This document shows, one piece after another, positions 48,860 to 57,271 of a stretch of DNA of 64,000 nt. A program made the position numbers and the translations under genes. Below the pieces are notes generated by a model. That model was not told the DNA's origin, did no database searches, and worked only from the letters and a program-made list of their open reading frames with translations. Source of the DNA: Sphingobacterium micropteri. GTDB taxonomy: Bacteria > Bacteroidota > Bacteroidia > Sphingobacteriales > Sphingobacteriaceae. The stretch covers positions 62,001 to 126,000 of the forward strand of contig NZ_JACOIK010000002.1 of NCBI RefSeq assembly GCF_014692515.1, in the 5' to 3' direction. Positions within the stretch are counted from its first letter, which is position 1; each line of letters begins with the position of its first letter.

Positions 48860-49038
48860 CGTTTGCTGGTAGCCGTTCATCATCGATTAAATTTTAAGCA
48901 AAATAATGCAAAAGCTTTATAATTCCGCTCAAACAGCCTCAAAATAGGCATAATTGATACGTATTGCATACATTTTGAACCAATACGTGCTTCGATATTA
49001 ACGTACTTCGCTGTTACCAATTTTAAATTTATAGTCAC

Positions 49039-52008
49039 ATGAACAAGATCATTATTGTTTTTATCGTATGTATGCATGTGTTTGCCTTACATGCACAGAT
49101 TACAGGAACCGTCTGGGATAAAGACGGGCCATTAAAAGGTGTTGCCGTTACGGTGAAAGGTAGCAGCACGGCTGCACAAAGTGACCAGGACGGTCATTTT
49201 CGTATTGCTGCCGACCCGGCTGCCGCACCGGTGTTGGTATTTTCGCATATCGGCTACCTGACCCAATCGGTTACCGTATCTGGCACACAACCGCTGCAGG
49301 TGATCCTGCAGGTGGCGAGTACGGATCTGGATGAGGTGGTCGTTGTCGGTTATGGTACCCAACGTAAACAGGACCTCACCGGCGCGGTGTCGGTCGTGAA
49401 CGTCGCCGATGTACAGAAAAGGCAGGCCACGACGGTTGCGGAATCCCTGCAAGGCTTAGCCACCGGTATCCGGGTACGCGGAGGCGGACGTCCCGGTTCG
49501 GAAGCACAGATCCAGATCCGGGGACTGAAAAATTTCTCGGGCACACCACCTTTATACGTGGTCGATGGATTGATTACGACGGCCAACCGAGATTTCAATC
49601 CGAGCGACATCGAATCCATCCAAATCCTGAAAGATGCATCTGCTGCAGCGATCTACGGCTCGCGGGCAGCAAATGGGGTGATTATCATCACGACCAAACA
49701 AGGACAGAAAGGGCCGGCGCAGATCGAAGTCTCGGCGAAATCTACCCTGCAAACGACCCCGCGGTATAATCTGGCAAAGACCGAGGAATTTGCCCGGTTA
49801 AACTACATGGCTTATGACAACGCCAATGTGCCCCGGCAAGATCTAGATATGACGGTAGATACCGACTGGCAGGATGCGGCTTTCCGTACCGGAAAAGTGC
49901 AGGAGTATTCGATGAGCTTCTCGGGCGGCAGCGATGGTGGGAACTATTTCATCTCCGGCGGTTATTTCGACAATCAGGGTGCGGTTATCAGTACCGATTT
50001 TAACCGATATAATTTTCGGGTAAATACGGTCAGTAGAAAGGGTATCTTCACCATCGGTAAAAACTTAGCCATCAGCAGTGTCAAAACCGATGAAATGTCG
50101 GGCAACCCGTATATTGATGTGCTCCGCTTATTACCAACGATTCCGGTCTATAATCCAGACAATCCAGGGGGCTATGGTTACGGTGATGAACGCCGCGCGC
50201 GCACCTTCGGGTCAAACCCGGTCGCTATTGCCGATCTGGATGATCGAACGAATGCGAACCTCCGTATCCGTGGTAACCTCTTTTCGGAATTGCAGTTGCT
50301 GCCTTCGTTAAAATATCGCTTCAACCTGGGGTATGAAACCAGCCGCGACCATCACACTTACTTAAGAAAGGCGGGCAGCTGGACATTAAACCAACCCCTA
50401 GACCCATCACAATACCATGAGAATAGAGCCGAATCGTCGACGATCCTTGTCGAAAACACGCTTTCTTTTGAAAAGGAATTTAATGCACATCGGCTGAACG
50501 TATTGGCAGGGCAATCCTATCAGCGGGACCGCTATGCGCAAATGTGGGGAACCAAACGCAATATGTTGGAAAATCCGTCTGGCGGTTATTACACGGTGCT
50601 TGATCAAGGGAACGAACCCCAAACGGGCGGATTTGCCAACCGGACAGATATCATCTCCTATTTCGGGCGGTTTGAATACAATTACGCCGATAAATACTTG
50701 GTGAATGGTATTATCCGTACCGATGGTGCTTCCCGCTTTGGGAACAATTATAAGTTCGGCACGTTCCCTTCTATTTCCGGAGCGTGGCGGATCAGTCAGG
50801 AAGATTTTTTCCAGGCTTCCTGGATCAACGATCTGAAGGTGCGGGCGAATTACGGAACCTTGGGTAGCAGCAACATTGGCCCGTACGATTATATCCCGGT
50901 CGTCAATACCTTCCCCACGATCGCCATGGGCCCCGGCCAGGTGACTTTGCCGGGCGCAACACAAGTTCGGCTGGCCAATCATGATCTTCGTTGGGAAACG
51001 CTCGTACAACAAAACTATGGTTTCGACGCGACGTTCTTAAACAACCGGATTAACGTCAGTGCCGAATATTTTATTTCCAAAACTAAGGATGTGCTGCTTC
51101 AATATCCGTTGTTACTGTCAACCGGAAATGACGGGGGTAATCCTTTCACGAACGGGGCTACGCTTGGCAATCGGGGCGTGGAGCTGTCGGCCACCTACCA
51201 AGAGAATACCAAACCTTTTCAATACAGTGTGACCGCCAATATCACCACGTTGCGGAATCGGGTCATTGATCTGGGCTATGGACAAAACCGAACATTCTCG
51301 GGGAATACCGTTACCGAGAAAGGCCAGCCGATCGGGATGTGGTATGTGCTCGAAACCGACGGCATATTCCAGAATATTGAGGAGATCAACAGCTATCAGA
51401 ATGCGGAGGGCAGGGTGATCCAGCCGAATGCACAGCCGGGCGATATCCGTTTCAAAGATCATAATGGCGACGGTACGATCACCAATGCCGATAAAACCAT
51501 TGTAGGCGACGCGTGGGCAGATTATGAGATGGGCTTAAATATGAACGCTTCCTATAAGCAATTCTCTTTCAGCATGGATTGGTTTGGATCGTTCGGGGCG
51601 ATGGTGTTTAACGGCCCGCGCAGCGTAATGGATATGTTCTCCGACAATACGAACTATCGTGCCGGTATACAACCTTGGACACCAGAAAATCCGAATACCG
51701 ACGTACCACGTGCCTATTATGCGAGTACGATCAATGCGCGGGGGGATACCGACCGCTGGTTGGAAGATGGCAGCTTTGTCCGTTTAAAATATATCGGTGT
51801 TAGCTATCGCCTGCCGAGCAGCTTATTGGACAAGATTTATTTCAGCGAAGCACAGGTGACCCTATCTGGACAGAACTTACTCACGTTTACCAAATACACG
51901 GGGCTTGATCCAGAGTTCAATAACAGCAATATTTTCCAGAAAGGACACGATTTCGGGGTATTCCCGAATCTGAGAACGGTTTCATTAGGTGTACAATTTA
52001 GATTTTAA
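49039..52008 (+). CDS. SusC-family TonB-linked importer of the glycan locus
   Basis: A 989-residue outer membrane protein. The signal peptide ends in LHAQITG, a carboxypeptidase-like domain follows (GTVWDKDGPLKGVAVTVKGS), then the plug with the SusC motif SIQILKDASAAAIYGSRAAN and GVIIITTKQGQKG, and the barrel ending RTVSLGVQFRF. It is divergent from the HTCS gene, so the region between carries the regulated promoter. It is followed directly by SusD. The substrate is a glycan, probably one cut by the glycosidases in the same operon. Confidence 0.93.
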   Translation: MNKIIIVFIVCMHVFALHAQITGTVWDKDGPLKGVAVTVKGSSTAAQSDQDGHFRIAADPAAAPVLVFSHIGYLTQSVTVSGTQPLQVILQVASTDLDEVVVVGYGTQRKQDLTGAVSVVNVADVQKRQATTVAESLQGLATGIRVRGGGRPGSEAQIQIRGLKNFSGTPPLYVVDGLITTANRDFNPSDIESIQILKDASAAAIYGSRAANGVIIITTKQGQKGPAQIEVSAKSTLQTTPRYNLAKTEEFARLNYMAYDNANVPRQDLDMTVDTDWQDAAFRTGKVQEYSMSFSGGSDGGNYFISGGYFDNQGAVISTDFNRYNFRVNTVSRKGIFTIGKNLAISSVKTDEMSGNPYIDVLRLLPTIPVYNPDNPGGYGYGDERRARTFGSNPVAIADLDDRTNANLRIRGNLFSELQLLPSLKYRFNLGYETSRDHHTYLRKAGSWTLNQPLDPSQYHENRAESSTILVENTLSFEKEFNAHRLNVLAGQSYQRDRYAQMWGTKRNMLENPSGGYYTVLDQGNEPQTGGFANRTDIISYFGRFEYNYADKYLVNGIIRTDGASRFGNNYKFGTFPSISGAWRISQEDFFQASWINDLKVRANYGTLGSSNIGPYDYIPVVNTFPTIAMGPGQVTLPGATQVRLANHDLRWETLVQQNYGFDATFLNNRINVSAEYFISKTKDVLLQYPLLLSTGNDGGNPFTNGATLGNRGVELSATYQENTKPFQYSVTANITTLRNRVIDLGYGQNRTFSGNTVTEKGQPIGMWYVLETDGIFQNIEEINSYQNAEGRVIQPNAQPGDIRFKDHNGDGTITNADKTIVGDAWADYEMGLNMNASYKQFSFSMDWFGSFGAMVFNGPRSVMDMFSDNTNYRAGIQPWTPENPNTDVPRAYYASTINARGDTDRWLEDGSFVRLKYIGVSYRLPSSLLDKIYFSEAQVTLSGQNLLTFTKYTGLDPEFNNSNIFQKGHDFGVFPNLRTVSLGVQFRF

Positions 52009-52009
52009 A

Positions 52010-53539
52010 ATGATGAAAAAGAGCATATTTATTCTCCTGATAACAGTATCTTGTTTGCTTTCGTGTGATAAAAGCTTACTTGATCAAGACAATCCCAATA
52101 CCCTCACCGAATCGCAATTCTGGGCAACAGAATCCGATGCGCAGCGTGGCGTAAATGCCATTTACCATATGTTTTATCAGCCGGGTACCTGGTCGCGGTG
52201 GATCTATTTCCGCTTGGACCTCACCTCGGATGAAGGCTTTAGCAAAAGCCCTTGGATAGAACTGGCCGACTGGACGCGGTTTCAATATGTCAATTACAAT
52301 TTTCTGGAGGGAAATGTCATCACCTATAAGGATACGTATAAAGCGATATTCCGGTGTAACCAGGTGTTGACCCATGTACCCACGATTGAATTTGCGGACG
52401 AAAACAAGAAAGCACAGCTGCTGGCCGAAGCGAAATTCCTCCGCGGATTTTACTATTATTACGCTGCGTTGCTGTGGGAAAACTTCCCAATCGTGACGAC
52501 CTTGCAAAGTCCGACCGATATGCCGGAGGCCAGCACCTTGGCGGATGTCTGGGCGCTGGTAGAGACCGACCTGTCAGAAGCCGCCCAAGCCTTACCGCTG
52601 CAGTGGAATGGAAATGACATCGGTCGGCCGACCAAAGGCGCTGCACTAGCCCTATTGGGAAAAACCTATATGCAGCAGCATAAATGGAACGAAGCGAAAT
52701 CGGCTTTAGATTATTTTTTCACCGGCGAGGGAACGCCTTATTATGATCTGGTGGCGTATCAAGACAACTTCCGTGCGGAAAATGAAAATAATAAGGAGTC
52801 TGTTTTTGAAATTCAGTTCTCCGACGCGAATAAAACCGCGGAGGGCGATATCCCGAGCTCGACGATGAGCACGAACCGTGCGCAGTTTTTTGCACCCCGC
52901 TCGATCGGCTGGTCGGACGGACAGGCGCGCTATTGGCTGGTGACCGAATTCAAGAAGGAAAAAACCGTGGACGGGGAAATCGATCCACGTTTACGCTACT
53001 CCTTGTTTTATCCCGGCTTAGAGGCAGATTTTGGGGATAAGGTGTACGGCAGAAGCTGGCAATGGGATGCCGATGAAGCGTGGTTTCGGAAATATGCGCG
53101 GGATTATAAACAAAATCACGACGATTACTTCAACGAGGTCAATAACCGGGTGATCCGTTTTGCGGATGTATTGCTGTTATACGCCGAAGTTTTAAATGAA
53201 CTTAACCAAACCGCCAGTGCCTATCCGTATGTAGATCGGGTAAGGGCGCGTGTCAACCTCGCCCCTTTAGCGACAGCACACCCCACCATTGGAAACGATA
53301 AAGACCGCTTCCGGGAACGGCTGAAAATGGAGCGCGCCTTGGAGCTATGTGGCGAGAGCGTCCGCTGGGCAGATTTAAAACGATGGGGGGATCTGGAAAC
53401 GCAGGCGGGTATAAACCGTGTGGCGGAACGGGATCCCGATTTCAACAACTTTGTGTTGGATAAACACATACGTCTGCCTTTACCGGAGATAGAAGTCGCT
53501 AATAACCCTAATCTTACAACGAACAATCCGCATTATTAA
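52010..53539 (+). CDS. SusD-family glycan-binding lipoprotein
   Basis: A 509-residue surface lipoprotein from the Met at 52010 or 52013 (MKKSIFILLITVSCLLSCDK, lipobox CLLSC), just after the SusC stop; the longer start at 51989 would overlap it. Family features are DQDNPNTLTESQFWATESDA, QLLAEAKFLRGFYYYYAALL, TKGAALALLGKTYMQQHKW and the C-terminal ERALELCGESVRWADLKRWG. It binds the oligosaccharide and delivers it to SusC. Confidence 0.93.
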   Translation: MMKKSIFILLITVSCLLSCDKSLLDQDNPNTLTESQFWATESDAQRGVNAIYHMFYQPGTWSRWIYFRLDLTSDEGFSKSPWIELADWTRFQYVNYNFLEGNVITYKDTYKAIFRCNQVLTHVPTIEFADENKKAQLLAEAKFLRGFYYYYAALLWENFPIVTTLQSPTDMPEASTLADVWALVETDLSEAAQALPLQWNGNDIGRPTKGAALALLGKTYMQQHKWNEAKSALDYFFTGEGTPYYDLVAYQDNFRAENENNKESVFEIQFSDANKTAEGDIPSSTMSTNRAQFFAPRSIGWSDGQARYWLVTEFKKEKTVDGEIDPRLRYSLFYPGLEADFGDKVYGRSWQWDADEAWFRKYARDYKQNHDDYFNEVNNRVIRFADVLLLYAEVLNELNQTASAYPYVDRVRARVNLAPLATAHPTIGNDKDRFRERLKMERALELCGESVRWADLKRWGDLETQAGINRVAERDPDFNNFVLDKHIRLPLPEIEVANNPNLTTNNPHY

Positions 53540-53557
53540 CATTTTTTAGATATCGCT

Positions 53558-54757
53558 ATGACTTATTGCACTTTATTCAGACGTCTCGTCCAACATACGT
53601 TTATGTTTCTTTCTTTGGTGGCCTGCGGGAAAGACAACCCACCTACGGTGGAGCCGCCGCCGGACCAGCCGGATCAGGAGGAGGTTTATATTCAGTGGGA
53701 CCAACAAACACGCCGGAAAGTTTCCTCCGGCCCGAATACCCGGTATGCGGGCTATGCCCGGATTATCCAGCTGCCGGACCAATCCTTACTTGGAATTTAT
53801 GAAGCCGATGGCAGTGTCGTAGCCGTGAAAAGCAGTGATCTGGGCAATAGTTGGTCGGAACCGGTGGTGGTTGCGGCTCGTGGGGAGGGCACCAATATGT
53901 GCGTGCCGGACTTATTGTTGTTAAATGACGGGAAAACCTTACTCGCGCTGTATAACGGTCGGCCTTTTGCGATTTCCCCTGAACGGAAATTCGATATACG
54001 GATCAAGAAAAGTATAGATGCTGGACAAAGCTGGGCCGACGAAAAGGTGTTATATGAGGCGGGGCATCAGTTCGAAAATGGCTGCTGGGAACCGGCAGCT
54101 ATTCAACTGCCTAACGGTGAAATACAGCTGTTTTTTGCCAACGAAGGCCCTTATACGCAATCTAACGAGCAAAATATTTCCATGATTCGCTCGCAGGATA
54201 ATGGTGCAACCTGGACAGCGGATCCGACGATCGTGAGTTTCCGCCCCGGCAGAAGGGATGGCATGCCTGTTCCTGTATTGCTGAACAACGGGAAGGATAT
54301 CGTGGTCGCGATAGAGGATAATGCGATTCAAACCTTCAAGCCGTATATTTTGCGCAATAGCCTGGAGGAGAACTGGGCGACGACGATCGGTGCAGAAAGC
54401 CCGAACCGGAGCTATGCCTTATTACAACCTGTGGCAAATGAAGTTTATGCCGGAGCACCTTATATCCGGCAATTAAGCACCGGGGAGACGATCTTGGCTT
54501 ACCAAGGTACCGAAGGCCGTACCCACGACATGAATTTTGCCGATATGAAAGTCGTGATTGGCGATGATCAGGCGAAAAACTTTACCAGCAAATCCGTGCC
54601 GTTTTCGATTCCGGGCAACAAATCCTGCCTATGGAATAGTATAACGGTGCTCAGCGATAACACGATCATCGCGGTAACCAGTACCAATGCATACGGAACG
54701 GGTGATACGGAGGTGTGGATGGTTAAGGGAAAACTTATCAACAATACAAATAAATAG
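53558..54757 (+). CDS. BNR/Asp-box glycoside hydrolase-like lipoprotein
   Basis: A 399-residue lipoprotein (lipobox LSLVAC near residue 22) with a six-bladed propeller of the sialidase superfamily. Asp-boxes are seen at SSDLGNSWSEP, SIDAGQSWADE and SQDNGATWTAD. Catalytic-type acidic residues may lie in EADGSVV and NGCWEPAAIQL. It could be a GH33-like sialidase or a GH93-type exo-arabinanase; the sialidase FRIP motif is not seen, so I favour a different sugar. It lies in the SusC/SusD operon, 18 bp after SusD. Confidence 0.75.
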   Translation: MTYCTLFRRLVQHTFMFLSLVACGKDNPPTVEPPPDQPDQEEVYIQWDQQTRRKVSSGPNTRYAGYARIIQLPDQSLLGIYEADGSVVAVKSSDLGNSWSEPVVVAARGEGTNMCVPDLLLLNDGKTLLALYNGRPFAISPERKFDIRIKKSIDAGQSWADEKVLYEAGHQFENGCWEPAAIQLPNGEIQLFFANEGPYTQSNEQNISMIRSQDNGATWTADPTIVSFRPGRRDGMPVPVLLNNGKDIVVAIEDNAIQTFKPYILRNSLEENWATTIGAESPNRSYALLQPVANEVYAGAPYIRQLSTGETILAYQGTEGRTHDMNFADMKVVIGDDQAKNFTSKSVPFSIPGNKSCLWNSITVLSDNTIIAVTSTNAYGTGDTEVWMVKGKLINNTNK

Positions 54758-54766
54758 CACTATTAA

Positions 54767-55915
54767 ATGACAATCATGCAGAAAAACAGGATTTTTTTTA
54801 TGGCCGTATTGCTGAGTATACTGCTGAACAGTTGTACGGAAACGCAAAAAAAAGCAACGGAGCCAGACCGGGTAGTCTGGACAAAAGAACAGGCGAATGC
54901 TTGGTATAAGGATCAGGAATGGCTGGTTGGGGCTAATTTTACACCAAGTAACGCCATTAACCAGCTGGAGATGTGGCAAAAAGAGACGTACGACTCGGTC
55001 ACCATTGACCGGGAATTGGGTTGGGCGGAAGCGCTGGGCATGAACACGGTACGGGTTTATCTGCACGATGCGCTGTACGAACAGGACTCTGTGGGTTTTC
55101 TTAACCGGATCGATCATTTTCTAGGCTTGGCGGACCGGCATAACATCAAAACACTGTTGGTTATTTTTGATTCGTGCTGGGATCCGTTCTTTGCCTTGGG
55201 CGAGCAGCGGGAACCGACGCCTTTTAAGCATAATCCGGGCTGGGTACAGAGCCCCGGACAGTTGGCTTTAAAGGATTCCACGCAATATCCGCGATTGGAG
55301 CGTTATGTGAAAGGTGTTATCAAGCGGTTTGCAAACGACTCCCGGGTTTTAGGTTGGGATATCTGGAATGAGCCGGATAATATGACGGGACCTTCGTACG
55401 AAAAAGTGGAGACACCGGATAAGGTTGATCTCGTGCTTCCTTTGCTGGAAAAGTCTTTTGCCTGGGCAAGATCGGCTAATCCGTCGCAGCCGATTACCTC
55501 GGGTGTATGGATGGGCGATTGGTCTTCGGAGGAAAAGATGAAGCCGATCGAGAAATTGCAGGTCAAGGAATCGGATATCATCACGTTTCATAATTACGAC
55601 AGTCCGGCAGAATTCGAGGAACGGATCCAATGGTTGCAACGTTACGAAAAGCCGATGCTCTGTACAGAGTATATGGCCCGCCCGAATGGTAGTACCTTCG
55701 CCGGATTTTTGCCTATTGCCAAAAAATATAACGTGGGTATGATCAACTGGGGTTTTGTAGACGGGAAGACGCAGACGAAATTTCCGTGGGATTCGTGGAC
55801 CAAAACCTACACGGCAGACCCGCCGGTATGGTTCCATGACATCCTGCGAAACGACGGCAGTCCGTATGACCCCGCCGAGACGGAACTTATCAAAGCCTTA
55901 ACAGGCGCAAAATAA
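54767..55915 (+). CDS. Clan-A (GH5/GH2-like) glycoside hydrolase lipoprotein
   Basis: A 382-residue lipoprotein (LSILLNSCTE lipobox) with a TIM-barrel glycosidase. Markers are NTVRVYLHDAL, LGWDIWNEPDNM with the acid/base Glu near residue 205, and MLCTEYMARPNG with the nucleophile Glu near 300. It is often annotated as a cellulase-family or beta-xylanase-like hydrolase, but no closer substrate can be read. It is the last gene in the glycan operon and is followed by a terminator. Confidence 0.78.
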   Translation: MTIMQKNRIFFMAVLLSILLNSCTETQKKATEPDRVVWTKEQANAWYKDQEWLVGANFTPSNAINQLEMWQKETYDSVTIDRELGWAEALGMNTVRVYLHDALYEQDSVGFLNRIDHFLGLADRHNIKTLLVIFDSCWDPFFALGEQREPTPFKHNPGWVQSPGQLALKDSTQYPRLERYVKGVIKRFANDSRVLGWDIWNEPDNMTGPSYEKVETPDKVDLVLPLLEKSFAWARSANPSQPITSGVWMGDWSSEEKMKPIEKLQVKESDIITFHNYDSPAEFEERIQWLQRYEKPMLCTEYMARPNGSTFAGFLPIAKKYNVGMINWGFVDGKTQTKFPWDSWTKTYTADPPVWFHDILRNDGSPYDPAETELIKALTGAK

Positions 55916-55927
55916 GATATTGGATTG

Positions 55928-55960
55928 ACCAGGTCGCAAGTGAGGCGACCTGGTTTTGCA
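55928..55960 (+). terminator. Terminator of the glycan operon
   Basis: ACCAGGTCGC (55928-55937) pairs perfectly with GCGACCTGGT (55945-55954), then TTTTGCATTTTC follows. It ends the operon, converging with the PepSY gene at 55968. Confidence 0.85.
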
Positions 55961-55967
55961 TTTTCTC

Positions 55968-57155
55968 CTACTTAGCCAATCTAGTTTTCTTTTTTCTCTT
56001 ATTCCACCAAACTAAAAATCCCGTGATAGGAAGACTGGCGCAGATCAAACTGATTAGAAAAGCAAAAACCTTACCCGGCAGACCACCGATAGAGCCTACA
56101 TGAATATCATAATTCATCATCGAAAGCTGATCGGCAAAAGACGCCTCGCGGAATTTACTACCATCCATTTCCAATGGCGCTAAGGTATAGCGGTCGTAGA
56201 AATATTCGCTATGGTCATACCACTGGCCTATGAGGTGGTAAACGGTAATGTCTATTGGGTCATCGTCATCTGCGGGGTAGGGCGTCATGTACATCCCGTT
56301 GATATCGTCCGCTGTTTCCAGTGTTTTGTACCAAGCTTTATCCAATGGGCTTAAGGCATCCTTCCAAAGCAGATCTTTATTCGAAGGGTCGGAATGAGGG
56401 TGATGGTGTCCTTGTTTAATATCACCTCCCGAAAAGACGAAGTACACCGCTTTATCAACCCATGCAAAGCTCCACACCAATCCGGTTATCGCAAGAACGA
56501 ACGCAAAAATTAAACTATAAAATCCCAAAACATTGTGTAGATCATAATTAACCCGCTTAAAACTACCCTTTAGCTTGATCTTGAAACTCTTATCCCTATT
56601 GGCTTTACTCCATCTTTTCGGCCACCACATCACGATGCCCGTTACCAATAACACCACAAAAACCAACGTCGCTATACCTACGATAGGCTTTCCGATTTCG
56701 GAAGGTAGCCATAAGGCCTGATGTCCGTCTAAGATAAAATTAAAGAAATTAAATTCGTCGCCTCCGCGCGGTGTTTGTTTCTTGATAAACTCACCCGTAT
56801 AGGGGTTCATAAAGACAACGGAAAATGTCGCCTTTCCATCTGTCATTCCGATATATCCTGCAGCCGCGGCTTCTCCTCGATGACCATAGGTGAGTCCAGT
56901 TGGCCGCTGTCCAGGCATATATACCGCCGCTGTGTCTAATAAACGACTCGGTGGCACAAACTGTTCGGCCTGCTGTTCCACGAATCGCCAAGGTTCCATC
57001 ATATCTTTTATTTCTTGCTGAAAGGCATAGAAACAGCCTGTGATACTAATAATAAATACGATAATACCCGAAACGAGCCCTAACCAAAGATGTAACCAGT
57101 CATTTATCTTACGGAATAAAGCCTTTTTTTCTTTTTTTCTTTTGTTTTCGCGCAT
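55968..57155 (-). CDS. PepSY-domain membrane protein, iron locus 2
   Basis: A protein of about 395 residues (start at 57155, MRENKRKKEKKALFRKIND; 57164 also possible). Four transmembrane segments are seen: LGLVSGIIVFIISITGCFYA, VGIATLVFVVLLVTGIVMWW, VLGFYSLIFAFVLAITGLVW and FAFLISLICASLPITGFLVW, with the PepSY-type periplasmic parts between. It is shorter than the 566-residue paralogue of locus 1. It diverges from the receptor gene at 57272, with a Fur-like box between them. Confidence 0.85.
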   Translation of the reverse strand: MRENKRKKEKKALFRKINDWLHLWLGLVSGIIVFIISITGCFYAFQQEIKDMMEPWRFVEQQAEQFVPPSRLLDTAAVYMPGQRPTGLTYGHRGEAAAAGYIGMTDGKATFSVVFMNPYTGEFIKKQTPRGGDEFNFFNFILDGHQALWLPSEIGKPIVGIATLVFVVLLVTGIVMWWPKRWSKANRDKSFKIKLKGSFKRVNYDLHNVLGFYSLIFAFVLAITGLVWSFAWVDKAVYFVFSGGDIKQGHHHPHSDPSNKDLLWKDALSPLDKAWYKTLETADDINGMYMTPYPADDDDPIDITVYHLIGQWYDHSEYFYDRYTLAPLEMDGSKFREASFADQLSMMNYDIHVGSIGGLPGKVFAFLISLICASLPITGFLVWWNKRKKKTRLAK

Positions 57156-57198
57156 AGTATACAATTGAATCGCATTTTTTTCAGCTACGATCTATTTT

Positions 57199-57232
57199 TG
57201 TTTAAATTGAGTCTAAATAATATTTATATTTG
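57199..57232 (+). promoter_or_regulatory. Fur-like box and -7 element of iron locus 2
   Basis: The palindrome 57199-57219 (TGTTTAAAT, TGA, GTCTAAATA) is related to boxes at 38475 and 44859. A perfect -7 element TATATTTG follows at 57225-57232; the box overlaps the -33 region, which has no good match itself. It lies between the divergent PepSY and receptor genes and may control both. Confidence 0.65.
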
Positions 57233-57271
57233 CCGACAAATATACTAACTCCTTTACGGATAGGTAGAAAT

